The notes under the pieces were generated by a model. That model searched no databases and had not been told where the DNA came from. It saw only the letters and a list, made by a program, of their open reading frames with translations. Below are positions 53,733 through 63,680 of a stretch of DNA of 64,000 nucleotides, piece by piece. The DNA is taken from positions 160,851-224,850 of the forward strand of contig NZ_JARYGY010000001.1 in the NCBI RefSeq assembly GCF_029906345.1, given 5' to 3'. Position 1 is the first letter of the stretch; each line of letters begins with the position of its first letter. A program made the position numbers and the translations under genes. The stretch is from Aquimarina mycalae. Lineage in GTDB: Bacteria; Bacteroidota; Bacteroidia; Flavobacteriales; Flavobacteriaceae.

Positions 53733-56264
53733 TTAATTATTAATCCCTAAAAAAACTTTTATACACTCTATGTTATTTTTTATTTCATTGTCTTTTTCAA
53801 GTACTTTATCGTAATATTTTATAGTACTCTTACTCAAGTGTCTAGCCAATGTGGGTTCGTAAGTATCCCAGTTGGAAGGATCTTGATCTGTATATGCCAG
53901 AATTTTATTGTTTTCTTCTTTTAAAAATTTCTCTAATTTTTCTTTTAAATCTTTACCAAATTTTCCTCCTACTACTTGTTGCAAGTCATCTATATTAATT
54001 TTTCTAGGTAAATAAATTGGTATATACTCTACCGTAGGGTCTTTTTCACTCATATCCTGCATGAACTCACTAAGATAATTAGGTATTTTATCTAGGTTAA
54101 ATCCAGTTTTTGCATCGGCTATGATATTGTCTTGTTCAATTTCGTTAAACTCTAAATGAACCTCAGGATTATTTTGTTTGAATCTTTTAATCAAATGATT
54201 GATATATATACTTTTACCGTTAATAATTTCTACGAATACTTTTCGTGCATTTTTAAATTTTTCTTTTTGATTTAAGTAATTATATAGATCTAAAGTACTT
54301 AATAATCCACTATTATCTATAGCGCCACCATCTATATAATGTCCATGACCTGAAATCTTTGCAGCAGGACTGAAAAGCGGAAATCTGTTGGTTGTAGAGA
54401 CAGCTTCGTAAAACGCTACCGCTTCTTTATCATTTTCCAACTGTGATAAATTATCCACATTAAAAAATACTTTCTTTTCAGGTTCTATATTGAGAGAGCA
54501 AAATACACCTCTTCTACCATTAGTCTTAGCTGTATTTACAATCAATGCGGGGAAATATTTTTTGTCATTTTTTTCACTATTAAAAATATTATTATACCAA
54601 TATGATTGGAAAGATTCTGTGGTTAGATCCCTGTTTGTACTGTTCTCATCAGCTTCTAATAAATTCTGATATTTAACCATAGAATAGTATGCTCTGTCTC
54701 TATAAGTTCCGAATTTCTTAAACGGCCAAAATTTTCGTATCAAATCATACCCAAAGGTATATGATAAGTCCTTGGAGGCGAATTTTTCCAGAGCTACTTT
54801 TTCTATTCTATCATCTATAATGCTATAATCATTGTATTTTCCAGCTAATACGGAATAGAGAGATAATCCCATCATTCCTCCAGAAGCTCCAGAAAAAGAA
54901 ACTGTTTGATCAAGAAAAACACCATCTGTGTTTTTTTGAAGTGTATTTAACAGCTTCATTGTCCATATGTTAGCCTTTAAAGCTCCTCCATGAGATGCTA
55001 CAAAAAAGAGTGGTTTATCTACCTTATTGTGTATTGTATCTTCGAAGGTTTTTAAAGATAGTTTCTTGTCCGATATTGTTGTATCTGATGTGTTTAATTT
55101 ATGAATATTACTTTCGGTTGTAAATGATACAATTAGTGAAATTATTACCAACACAATGGATAATGAAATTATTTTTTTTCCTCGTTTCACTATCCTTTTT
55201 TGGCCTTCAAAATCTATTAATTTTGTTGCTCTATTTACATCTACTCCAACATAACTTCTATACTCTTCGAAACTCATGGTTATATCCTGTTGTTTTCCTA
55301 ATACGTCTATTACAAATACGTATTTTAATATACAGGCTAACAGGTAATATATAATGTAAAAATAAGACAGTAAAATAGCCATTGCATTCACGATGGGTAG
55401 GTCATATGACACAGCAAAATTACAATATACGAGTAATGAAAAAACAAATATTGAGAAAATAAAAAACACTAATAAATAATTAAATACATCACTAATATAT
55501 CGCAATATTGGAATACTATAATTACGGGCTATTTCACCTCTATAAAGTCTAAATAGCACGTACAATAATGATATCATAAATGTGGTAATCTGTAATAACC
55601 AATAGGTGGCATAACTAAATTCACAAAAAGCGATTGCTATTAAAAGTATAATTACAACTATAAAATTCACAAAAAATAAGAGTGTTCCTTTTTTGTTTAA
55701 CTCTTTTTTCTGAGACCCTTTTAGATATAATGCATAGGCTAGAAGAATAAATGGTACAATACAAAACACCCAATTCATAAGTTGAATAAATCCTAGATTT
55801 TCTTTAACAAAAAGAAACTTAGGTAAGAAAGATTTATATATATAAAAATGCCAAATACATAGTATAGCTAACCCCAAACAATATCTAAAATACTTTGATA
55901 AATAATCAGGTGTATAAGATCCTGTTTTCTTCTGAAAAGTATAAATCGGATACAGGCGTAACCACAAATGTACATACCATAAATGATCATCCTTACTATT
56001 ATTAATATCTTTAGCATAATACACATAAATAGGGTAATGTGATAGGACTAAAGCAAACATAGCAATCAATACATAGCATAAGATTAAAGAACCTTGATCT
56101 CTTTCTATCATATCTATCAATAATGTATAAGATTGATCAAACCCTTTAACCATCAATAGAATAACTATCAAAACAATAATACTTAAAAGAGAAGAACGCC
56201 TGAACTTATTAAATGAAACAAAAAAACTATGTAACCAATCCATTACTTGTTGTATTATATTCAT
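53733..56264 (-). CDS. Polytopic membrane patatin-like phospholipase
   Basis: 843 aa. The N-terminal ~400 residues contain about nine membrane segments (for example LILCYVLIAMFALVLSHYP; YLLVFFIFSIFVFSLLVYC; ISLSIVLVIISLIVSF). The C-terminal half is a patatin domain: ASHGGALKA oxyanion loop, nucleophile Ser ~461 in SFSGASGG, and catalytic Asp ~645 in HYIDGGAIDN. The patatin fold acts on acyl esters of phospholipids. Fusion to so many membrane helices is less common than soluble or outer-membrane patatins. The catalytic domain lies after the last membrane span. Physiological role unknown. Confidence 0.9.
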   Translation of the reverse strand: MNIIQQVMDWLHSFFVSFNKFRRSSLLSIIVLIVILLMVKGFDQSYTLLIDMIERDQGSLILCYVLIAMFALVLSHYPIYVYYAKDINNSKDDHLWYVHLWLRLYPIYTFQKKTGSYTPDYLSKYFRYCLGLAILCIWHFYIYKSFLPKFLFVKENLGFIQLMNWVFCIVPFILLAYALYLKGSQKKELNKKGTLLFFVNFIVVIILLIAIAFCEFSYATYWLLQITTFMISLLYVLFRLYRGEIARNYSIPILRYISDVFNYLLVFFIFSIFVFSLLVYCNFAVSYDLPIVNAMAILLSYFYIIYYLLACILKYVFVIDVLGKQQDITMSFEEYRSYVGVDVNRATKLIDFEGQKRIVKRGKKIISLSIVLVIISLIVSFTTESNIHKLNTSDTTISDKKLSLKTFEDTIHNKVDKPLFFVASHGGALKANIWTMKLLNTLQKNTDGVFLDQTVSFSGASGGMMGLSLYSVLAGKYNDYSIIDDRIEKVALEKFASKDLSYTFGYDLIRKFWPFKKFGTYRDRAYYSMVKYQNLLEADENSTNRDLTTESFQSYWYNNIFNSEKNDKKYFPALIVNTAKTNGRRGVFCSLNIEPEKKVFFNVDNLSQLENDKEAVAFYEAVSTTNRFPLFSPAAKISGHGHYIDGGAIDNSGLLSTLDLYNYLNQKEKFKNARKVFVEIINGKSIYINHLIKRFKQNNPEVHLEFNEIEQDNIIADAKTGFNLDKIPNYLSEFMQDMSEKDPTVEYIPIYLPRKINIDDLQQVVGGKFGKDLKEKLEKFLKEENNKILAYTDQDPSNWDTYEPTLARHLSKSTIKYYDKVLEKDNEIKNNIECIKVFLGINN

Positions 56265-56667
56265 CGTATTAATTTTATATTCTTACTATAATATTGACTT
56301 ACTAGTAAAGTAAATTTCTTTAGGATACAATTATTGATAATGGGGTATTTTTCACAGTATTGCAATCAACATCTGTGATCAATTGGTGGGGATTCTATAG
56401 TCTAAATATACAAAAAACATGATACCAACATAGTACACATTATCAGGTATTTTTGTCATTTAATACTTGTTTTAATTGCGTTGAATATAAGTATTGTTGA
56501 TGGTTACTATACTTACTTCATATATTGCATATAAATACAGTATGCTATAAACAGTTAACGATTAAAATTTAACCGTTATAAAAGTAGTACTATTTGCTGG
56601 ATGTTAACAGGGGAAAAACACTGTTTTTGAAAAACAATCTTTTATTAAATGTTTATTATTAATGTAG
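56265..56667. other. Intergenic region upstream of the patatin gene
   Basis: 403 bp. GGGG runs occur at 56342-56345, 56388-56391 and 56610-56613, each followed by AT-rich sequence. A self-complementary TGTTTTTGAAAAACA lies near 56621-56635 just after the YifB stop on the minus strand. No consensus promoter and no gene. Confidence 0.35.
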
Positions 56668-58206
56668 TTACCCTAACCAACCATCTCGATCTAAACTGCG
56701 ATATTGTATAGCTTCAGAAATATGATCTCCATTTATAGATGCTGTTCCTTCAAGGTCTGCGATCGTTCTGGATACTTTTAGAATTCTATCATATGCTCTG
56801 GCAGAAAGGTTTAATCGTTCCATAGCGGTTTTTAGCAGTTTTTTAGAAACGTCATCCAATTCACAATATGTACGTAATTGTTTTACTCCCATCTGGGCAT
56901 TATAATGAATATTCTTTAACTCCTGAAATCGTTTGGTTTGTATATCTCTGGCCGTAATTACTCTTTTTCTGATATCTACACTAGTCTCTCCTCTTCTTTC
57001 TTCACTCAATTTATCAAAAGGCACAGGTGTAACTTCTATATGGATATCAATACGATCTAGCAAAGGACCTGAAATCTTACTAAGATATCGCTGCATCTCT
57101 GCAGGAGATGAAGTAACTGGCGCATCGGGATCATTAAAATAACCTCCAGGACTAGGATTCATGCTTGCTACTAACATAAAACTTGAAGGGTACGTAACTG
57201 TAAATTTAGCTCTGGAAATTGTCACTTCTCGATCTTCTAGTGGTTGCCTCATCACTTCTAATACTTCTCTTTTAAATTCTGGGAGTTCATCCAAAAACAA
57301 AACTCCATTGTGAGATAATGAAATTTCACCTGGTTGAGGATAGCTACCACCGCCAACAAGTGCAACATTGGAAATAGTATGATGAGGGCTACGAAATGGA
57401 CGCTGCGCCATAAGCCCAATATTATCTTTGACTCTACCTACCACACTATGGATTTTTGTTGTTTCTAATGCTTCTTGAAGAGACATTGGTGGTAAAATAC
57501 TTGGTAATCGTTTACTAAGCATGGTTTTACCACTACCTGGAGGTCCAACCAAAATAATATTATGACCACCAGCAGCAGCAATCTCCATGCATCTTTTTAT
57601 ACTTTCCTGTCCTTTGACATCTGCAAAATCAAACTCAGGATTATCTAACTCCTTATAAAATTCTTCTCTTGTATCCACAATCGTCTGTTCTAAAGATCCT
57701 TTGTCATCAAAAAAATCAATCACTTCTTTGATGTTTTCCACTCCGTATACATCTAGGTTATCAACAATAGCTGCCTCTTTTGCATTTTGTTTTGGAAGAA
57801 TAAAACCTTTATATCCCTCTTCTCTAGCTTTAATAGCTATAGGTAATGCTCCTTTAATTGGTTGGAGACTTCCGTCTAGCGAGAGTTCTCCCATAATAAG
57901 ATACTCAGAAATATGTTCACCTTTTATTTGATTACTAGCGGCAAGGATTCCAAGTGCAAGAGTTAAATCATATGCCGATCCTTCTTTTCTAAGATCAGCA
58001 GGAGCCATATTAATAGTAATTTTTTTACCTGGAAGTTTATATCCATTATTCTGTAATGCTGCAGCAATCCTAAAACTACTTTCTTTAATTGCATTATCCG
58101 GTAATCCAACCAAATGATATCCTATTCCCTTATCTATATTAACCTCTACTGTGATTGTGGTAGCCTCTACGCCAAAAACTGCGCTCCCAAAGACTTTTAT
58201 TAACAT
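56668..58206 (-). CDS. comM: ComM/YifB family Mg-chelatase-like AAA ATPase
   Basis: 512 aa, normal family length. N-terminal ChlI/Lon-like domain (GSAVFGVEATTITVEVNIDK; VGLPDNAIKESSFRI), Walker A GPPGSGKT (221-228), Walker B GVLFLDELPEF, and the C-terminal Mg_chelatase_C domain (LSARAYDRILKVSRTIADLE). In other bacteria ComM is a hexameric helicase that promotes branch migration in natural transformation. It is monocistronic here. Confidence 0.95.
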   Translation of the reverse strand: MLIKVFGSAVFGVEATTITVEVNIDKGIGYHLVGLPDNAIKESSFRIAAALQNNGYKLPGKKITINMAPADLRKEGSAYDLTLALGILAASNQIKGEHISEYLIMGELSLDGSLQPIKGALPIAIKAREEGYKGFILPKQNAKEAAIVDNLDVYGVENIKEVIDFFDDKGSLEQTIVDTREEFYKELDNPEFDFADVKGQESIKRCMEIAAAGGHNIILVGPPGSGKTMLSKRLPSILPPMSLQEALETTKIHSVVGRVKDNIGLMAQRPFRSPHHTISNVALVGGGSYPQPGEISLSHNGVLFLDELPEFKREVLEVMRQPLEDREVTISRAKFTVTYPSSFMLVASMNPSPGGYFNDPDAPVTSSPAEMQRYLSKISGPLLDRIDIHIEVTPVPFDKLSEERRGETSVDIRKRVITARDIQTKRFQELKNIHYNAQMGVKQLRTYCELDDVSKKLLKTAMERLNLSARAYDRILKVSRTIADLEGTASINGDHISEAIQYRSLDRDGWLG

Positions 58207-58769
58207 ATGCTCTATTATTTGATTAACCTAATCGTATTATATTTTTATATATAATACTATGTGTTTATAGGAAGACATATGTTACCTCTGAAATTAATAT
58301 TTTTCAATATGATTTAGAAAAAGAATGTTGATCTAAAAGGAAGAAAACTGTCTAGTCATACTATATCTTTTCAGATACTTGAGAATACATTCTGGAAAAG
58401 AAAACGACTACAAATTGATTTTGAAATAAAATGTTGTACGTGAGAAATTAGATCTACATTTAATTCATAAAAAGCTTAAAAAAAGTCATTGCTACAATTG
58501 AATAAAAAACGAATAAGACAATTTCAAGGCGATATTTTTCTACTATTTTCTTTAGCATTGCAATTGTTAGAATCATGGTTACACATATAAAACAGTTAAC
58601 TGTGAAGATACCCTATATCGGCATATAAAAAATCCCAAGGTGATCAACCATTGGGATTTAGCAAAAACAATAATTTTAACAAAAAGTAGTAATAAGACTG
58701 AATATGAAACTAGATAATTGCAAGCAAGTCTACCGCTACTTTTTAACTCATCAATACATAACAAACAAC
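58207..58769. other. Intergenic region without gene, with terminator
   Basis: 563 bp between ComM and aspartate kinase. It contains the aspartate kinase terminator at 58630-58659. The single open frame (minus, 58579-58764) overlaps that terminator and has no start context or coding character. Nothing else was recognised. Confidence 0.5.
58630..58659 (-). terminator. Rho-independent terminator downstream of aspartate kinase
   Basis: A 9-bp stem (AAATCCCAA / TTGGGATTT), extended inward by a GGT/ACC pair, followed on the minus strand by TTTTTTAT. It lies about 110-140 nt after the stop of the aspartate kinase gene. Confidence 0.75.
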
Positions 58770-60107
58770 TTAAAGCACTGCTTCTTGATGAGTCAGAAAC
58801 AGTTTTTCATTTAAAAACCTAAGGGTTGGTATTTTATCTTTAGTATCCACAAGAATCGAAATATTATTGTTACTACCTCCATAAGAAATCATTCTAACTG
58901 GAATGTAATTTAAAATTTCAAAAAGTCTATGCGAATTTTTATCATTAATTACGGACTCACCAACAATACAAATAATACTATGATTTTGTTCTACTGTAAC
59001 TTCTGCATATCCTTCAATCTCTTGTAAGATTTCATCAATATATGTGGTATCATCAATCGTCAATGAAATAGCTATTTCTGAAGTAGTAATCATATCTATT
59101 GAGGTCTGATAGTTGTCGAAAACCTCAAAAATTCTTCTTAGATATCCGTGTGCCATCAACATTCTGTTGGACTTAATTTTGATTGCCGTAATACCATCCT
59201 TTGCAGAAATTGCTTTTAATCCCTTTTTATAGGTTTTGTTAGAGATTATTGTACCCAAAGCTTCGGGATCAAATGTATTCTTTAACAACACTGGAATATC
59301 CTTGTTAACTACTGGAGAAACCGTTTGAGGGTGCAATATTTTAGCACCAAAATATGCTAATTCTGCTGCTTCATTATAGGTAAGGTGTGCTATAGGATTT
59401 GTGCCTTCTACATACCTAGGATCATTATTATGTAATCCATCGATATCTGTCCATATCTGGATTTCTTGTGCGTACAAAGCAGCTCCTATAATTGTAGCAG
59501 TATAATCACTCCCACCTCGTTTTAATGTACTTATTTGATCCAGATGATCTCTACAAACAAAACCCTGAGTAATATATATCTGAGAAGGTTCGTTCTCATC
59601 TAAGACTTTATTCAATTTTTCAGAAACTTTTTGAATGTTAGGATTATCTACATTATCCACATACATAAAGTCCTTAGCATTGATCAGCTGATTCGAAATT
59701 TCAACTGAATTCAAAAAATTCGAAAAGATAAATGTTAAAAGCGTTTCACCAAAAGTTACAATTTTCGCATCTAAAACTTCTGAGTATTCTTTATTAGATA
59801 ATTCTAACATTTCTGTAATTATTGCAGAAACACCCTCTTTAAGTTTATTTTTTAATACATCATCTTTATCTATCAATGCATCGATAACCTCATGATGCTT
59901 ACTTTCTAATCTATGCAGATTTCTAGTGATCGCCTCTCCATCTTTGAGTTTAATAAACTCAATAAGATTTACCAATTGATCCGTAACTCCAGACATTGCC
60001 GAACATACTACAATTTTTTGATCATCATTACTTATAAGAATATCTTTTACTTTGTGTAAATTCTCTACCGATCCAACAGATGTTCCTCCGAACTTCAAAA
60101 TTTTCAT
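58770..60107 (-). CDS. lysC: Aspartate kinase (monofunctional)
   Basis: 445 aa. N-terminal amino acid kinase domain (KFGGTSVGS at 5-13; TLKRGGSDYTATIIGAALYA; ILHPQTVSPVVNKDIPVLLK) and two C-terminal ACT domains (~300-440; DGITAIKIKSNRMLMAHGYL; HSIICIVGESVINDKNSHRL). It phosphorylates L-aspartate in the first step to Lys, Thr, Met and diaminopimelate. ACT domains suggest feedback control by end products. Divergently transcribed from a 214-aa protein across a 105-bp gap. Confidence 0.96.
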   Translation of the reverse strand: MKILKFGGTSVGSVENLHKVKDILISNDDQKIVVCSAMSGVTDQLVNLIEFIKLKDGEAITRNLHRLESKHHEVIDALIDKDDVLKNKLKEGVSAIITEMLELSNKEYSEVLDAKIVTFGETLLTFIFSNFLNSVEISNQLINAKDFMYVDNVDNPNIQKVSEKLNKVLDENEPSQIYITQGFVCRDHLDQISTLKRGGSDYTATIIGAALYAQEIQIWTDIDGLHNNDPRYVEGTNPIAHLTYNEAAELAYFGAKILHPQTVSPVVNKDIPVLLKNTFDPEALGTIISNKTYKKGLKAISAKDGITAIKIKSNRMLMAHGYLRRIFEVFDNYQTSIDMITTSEIAISLTIDDTTYIDEILQEIEGYAEVTVEQNHSIICIVGESVINDKNSHRLFEILNYIPVRMISYGGSNNNISILVDTKDKIPTLRFLNEKLFLTHQEAVL

Positions 60108-60212
60108 TACATTATTCTTTTTTACACTGCATAATTAGACATTAGAGGTAAAATAATAAATATTTTCATAAAAAAAGTATATATTTACACAATATGTTAA
60201 ATATCTAACAAA

Positions 60213-60857
60213 ATGAAAACCATTACTGATTGTGTACACAATATCCTTAGGCATCAGCCTTTTTTAGAAGATGCATTATCCAGAGATATCATCAATTTTA
60301 GTTCTCTCGCGGCAGATTTACTTCCTCAGATAGAAAAGGAAATGCGAAAACCAGTAAAAGCTGGTTCCATTGTAATGGCATTGCGTCGATATCATCCTAA
60401 ACGAATCAAACACTCTGACAACCTAGGAAGTCTAGGAGATATTGTTGTTAGATCCGGTATTACGGATTATGCTTTTTTAAACTCTAATACTATTCTAACG
60501 AGTCAATCCAATCTATTAAATACGGTAAAAGACAAAACCAAAACTTATTTTACATATTCCAGTAACTTTCAGGAAAGTAATATTTTGGTATCATCTTCTT
60601 TAAAAGAAATTGTAGAAGATCATTTTAAACATGAAACCTGTATTTCTGTTACAGATAATTTATCCTCTATGTCTATTGCTCTGCCAGATGATAGTTCTAG
60701 ATCTATTGGATTATACTTTTATATTTTTAAGCTTTTAGCGTATGAAGGTATTCCTGTTTTTGAAATCATTTCTACCTCTAATTATTTCACTTTATTCTTA
60801 GAAAAAGAATATGTAAATGATGCTTTTCTGTTAATGAATGAAATTAAAGAAAACTAA
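60213..60857 (+). CDS. Conserved protein divergent from aspartate kinase, ACT-like
   Basis: 214 aa, soluble. The N-terminal ~75 residues look like a small helical/winged helix unit (INFSSLAADLLPQIEKEMRK; AGSIVMALRRYHPKR). The C-terminal ~70 residues resemble an ACT fold (LYFYIFKLLAYEGIPVFEII, then TLFLEKEYVNDAFLLM). Homologues with the same layout seem to accompany aspartate kinase in Bacteroidota. The arrangement suggests an amino-acid-sensing regulator of the neighbouring gene; this is inference. Confidence 0.78.
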   Translation: MKTITDCVHNILRHQPFLEDALSRDIINFSSLAADLLPQIEKEMRKPVKAGSIVMALRRYHPKRIKHSDNLGSLGDIVVRSGITDYAFLNSNTILTSQSNLLNTVKDKTKTYFTYSSNFQESNILVSSSLKEIVEDHFKHETCISVTDNLSSMSIALPDDSSRSIGLYFYIFKLLAYEGIPVFEIISTSNYFTLFLEKEYVNDAFLLMNEIKEN

Positions 60858-60876
60858 ATAAAATAGTCATATATAT

Positions 60877-60903
60877 AAAAAGCCCTGAAAAACAGGGCTT
60901 TTT
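60877..60903. terminator. Bidirectional rho-independent terminator
   Basis: Stem AAAAAGCCCTG / CAGGGCTTTTT with a 5-A loop, between the converging gene ends at 60857 (plus) and 60927 (minus). T-tracts occur on both strands. Confidence 0.93.
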
Positions 60904-60926
60904 TTTACATATTGATATTGGTATTA

Positions 60927-63011
60927 TTACCAAATACTAACTCGTTTTTCTGGAGCTAAATACATTTTATCACCTTCTTTTATATCAAAAGCATCATAAA
61001 ATGCTTGAACATTTAACAAAGGTTGTATAGCTCTAGTTGTTCCTGGAGAATGAGGATCTGTTTTAATCTGAGTTCTTAATGCATCTTCTCTAATCTTTGT
61101 TCTCCATACAGTTGCCCAAGACATAAAGAATCGCTGCTCTGCAGTAAATCCATCAATATCATCTGGTCTACCATTTTCGGCAAAATGCATTTGCAATCCA
61201 TCATATGCACCTAGTACTCCACCAAGGTCACCGATATTTTCACCTAAAGTGAATTTACCATTGATAAATACGCTATCTAAAACTTCAATCGCACTATATT
61301 GTTCAGCCAGTGCTCCTCCTCTTTCGGTAAATTGCTTAAGGTCATCTTCTGTCCACCAATTAGAAAGGTTACCATTTGCATCAAAACGGGCTCCAGAGTC
61401 ATCAAATGCATGTGATATTTCATGTCCGATTACTGCTCCAATTCCTCCATAATTTACAGCTTCATCAGCCGTATAGTTATAAAAAGGTGGTTGTAGTATA
61501 GCAGCAGGAAATACAATTTCATTAAATAATGGGTTAAAATATGCATTTACAGTTTGTGGAGACATACCCCATTCTGTCTTATCTACAGGTTCTCCTATTT
61601 CACTGATATTCTTTTTGAATCCCCATTCAGCTACAGCCATCATATTTTCAAAATACGAATTTCCATCTTTTACATCTAAGGTAGAATAATCTTCCCACTC
61701 ATCAGGGTATCCTATTTTTACTGTAAACTTGTCTAGTTTCTGAATCGCTTTAGTTTTAGTACTATCACTCATCCAATCTAGTACTTCGATTCTTTTTTGA
61801 TATGCTTTTATAACATTGGCAATCATTTTTTCTGCTTTTGCTTTTGCTTCAGGAGGAAACTTGGCATCTACATATAATTGTCCGATCGCTTCACCAACAG
61901 AACCATTTACTCTTGCCAACGCACGTTCTTCCATAGGTCTTTGTTTTAAAGCTCCATTAAGGGTTTTACTATAGAAATCCCAATTGGCTTTCTCTATTTC
62001 TGTAGAAAGAGAACCAGATGCTTGATTTAATGTTGACCAGCGCATTACAGTTTTAAGATCTTCGATACTGCTGCTTGTAAGAACATTTTGTAATTCCTTC
62101 ATGTATTTAGGTTGCATTACAATTACAGAATCTAATTGTTTTGTAACTCCTAGATCCTTCATTAAGCGATTCCAATCTATAGCCGAAGTCATCTCAGTAA
62201 GTTGTTCAATTGATCTTGGGTTATTAAAGTTTCTAGTATCTCTACTCTCAACTTTATCTAATCTTGGTTCTGCCAGTTTAGTTTCGATCGATAAAATCGT
62301 TTCGGCATTCTTACGAGCCTGTTTCTCTGTTTCTCCAATATATTGAAGCATTCTAGTTATATGATCTACATATTGACCTCTTATCTCTACCGATTTTTCG
62401 TCTTGATCTAAATAATAATCTCGATCTGGTAACCCTAATCCTCCAGTAGAAATATATGGAGCGTTTATCTCACTATTACTTAGATTTGGAAAAGATACCA
62501 ATCCAGCAAAAGGAGCAGAAGCTGCTGTTTCTGTAGCTAATACGGTTTGCAAATCACTAAGATTTTTTATTCCTGCAATTTTATCTAAAGTAGATTGCAA
62601 TGGAGTAACGCCTGCTTTATCTCTTGAGACAGTATCCATAATAGACTCATAAATCAATAATGCCTTATATTGATCCGTTCCTGCCGCATATTTACCGCTA
62701 GATTTTGCTTTTGCTAAGATTTCAAGAACATCATAATCTGTCTTTTTTCTTAATACTCCAAAACCTCCCCATCTTGTTCTATCTTCAGGAATTTCGGTAT
62801 TTTTCATCCAACTACCATTTACATAGTTGTAAAAATCTTCTTTTGGACTAATATTAGCATCCATATTCTCCAGAACAATACCAGGTACTTTTTCTACTTC
62901 TGCTATTGTTTCTGATTGATTTTCATCATCTTTTTTAGCTTCATTTTTACAACTGATAAAGGCAATCGCAAATATTGCTAAAAAATAGACTTTTCTCATT
63001 TTTGTACTCAT
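60927..63011 (-). CDS. M13 family (neprilysin-like) metallopeptidase lipoprotein
   Basis: 694 aa. Lipoprotein signal (FLAIFAIAFISC, Cys21; a start at Met5 is equally possible). M13_N region (NANISPKEDFYNYVNGSWMK-type start: SPKEDFYNYVNGSWMKNTEI), the VNAYFNP substrate motif, zinc motif HEISH (His530, His534) with the third ligand Glu in LGENIGDLGG, and the C-terminal CxxW-like end replaced by the usual VSIW. The enzyme cleaves short peptides at hydrophobic residues in the periplasm or on the surface. Monocistronic. Confidence 0.96.
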   Translation of the reverse strand: MSTKMRKVYFLAIFAIAFISCKNEAKKDDENQSETIAEVEKVPGIVLENMDANISPKEDFYNYVNGSWMKNTEIPEDRTRWGGFGVLRKKTDYDVLEILAKAKSSGKYAAGTDQYKALLIYESIMDTVSRDKAGVTPLQSTLDKIAGIKNLSDLQTVLATETAASAPFAGLVSFPNLSNSEINAPYISTGGLGLPDRDYYLDQDEKSVEIRGQYVDHITRMLQYIGETEKQARKNAETILSIETKLAEPRLDKVESRDTRNFNNPRSIEQLTEMTSAIDWNRLMKDLGVTKQLDSVIVMQPKYMKELQNVLTSSSIEDLKTVMRWSTLNQASGSLSTEIEKANWDFYSKTLNGALKQRPMEERALARVNGSVGEAIGQLYVDAKFPPEAKAKAEKMIANVIKAYQKRIEVLDWMSDSTKTKAIQKLDKFTVKIGYPDEWEDYSTLDVKDGNSYFENMMAVAEWGFKKNISEIGEPVDKTEWGMSPQTVNAYFNPLFNEIVFPAAILQPPFYNYTADEAVNYGGIGAVIGHEISHAFDDSGARFDANGNLSNWWTEDDLKQFTERGGALAEQYSAIEVLDSVFINGKFTLGENIGDLGGVLGAYDGLQMHFAENGRPDDIDGFTAEQRFFMSWATVWRTKIREDALRTQIKTDPHSPGTTRAIQPLLNVQAFYDAFDIKEGDKMYLAPEKRVSIW

Positions 63012-63224
63012 TATACTATTAAAATTAAGATTAGTTATCTACAATATGACGTTAGAATTGAGGATTCGTTACTCATATTATTATTGGCAATTTATGTAAA
63101 ATGGAAACATGTAAGAAATATTGTACAAATTTTTAACTAAAAAATAAATCCACCAAAAACATTAAACACTAATAATGAATTAATTACAACAACAACCTAA
63201 AATAGCTTAACAAATAGTTAAGAT
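63012..63224. other. Intergenic region upstream of the M13 gene
   Basis: AT-rich, with the promoter of the M13 peptidase gene presumably inside. No consensus TAnnTTTG and no terminator for the toxin-antitoxin unit were recognised. Confidence 0.4.
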
Positions 63225-63680
63225 TTATTTTAGTAGGCGTGCATCAAAACTAAAAGGTTCAATTTCTATTAATTTTACCAAGTTAAAATTGGGATGTAAA
63301 GGATTAATAAGAAGGTTTTGTTCTCTGGGAACAATAATACTAGGGACTTTTAACCCTACATGTTTATTCTCTGATATCCAATTCATTGTGAAATGCTGAA
63401 TCCCTGTAGATGGTGGAGTTTTATTCCAATCCTTAGGTAATTCTTTGATATCAATAGATGTAGTTAATTCATCAGGTACTTCTATGGTAGCAATACACAT
63501 ATTATCGGGAAAATATGCAGCGGGTAAATGGGCTAATACCTCTAAAACAGAAAGTGACGTAGAAGTACTTGTATATAACACAGCTACTCCTTTTGGATTC
63601 CATCTTCCTCCAACAGTTTTTGCACCAATACCAGTAAGATCTCTGATATACTTTTGTTTAGCAATTCTATATACCAGCAT
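63225..63680 (-). CDS. RES-domain toxin (NAD+-degrading family)
   Basis: 151 aa. RES signature residues are present: Arg5 (VYRIAK), GGRWNPKGVAVLY with Tyr36, Glu47 in SVLEVLAH, and the C-terminal INPLHPNF. RES toxins deplete NAD+ and are neutralised by an Xre/DUF2384 antitoxin. The partner lies immediately upstream with a 1-nt stop/start overlap, the standard layout. Confidence 0.93.
   Translation of the reverse strand: MLVYRIAKQKYIRDLTGIGAKTVGGRWNPKGVAVLYTSTSTSLSVLEVLAHLPAAYFPDNMCIATIEVPDELTTSIDIKELPKDWNKTPPSTGIQHFTMNWISENKHVGLKVPSIIVPREQNLLINPLHPNFNLVKLIEIEPFSFDARLLK

Noticed and set aside
58579..58764. Minus-strand frame of 61 codons after aspartate kinase
   Set aside because: It spans the aspartate kinase terminator hairpin and has no start context or conservation that I can see.
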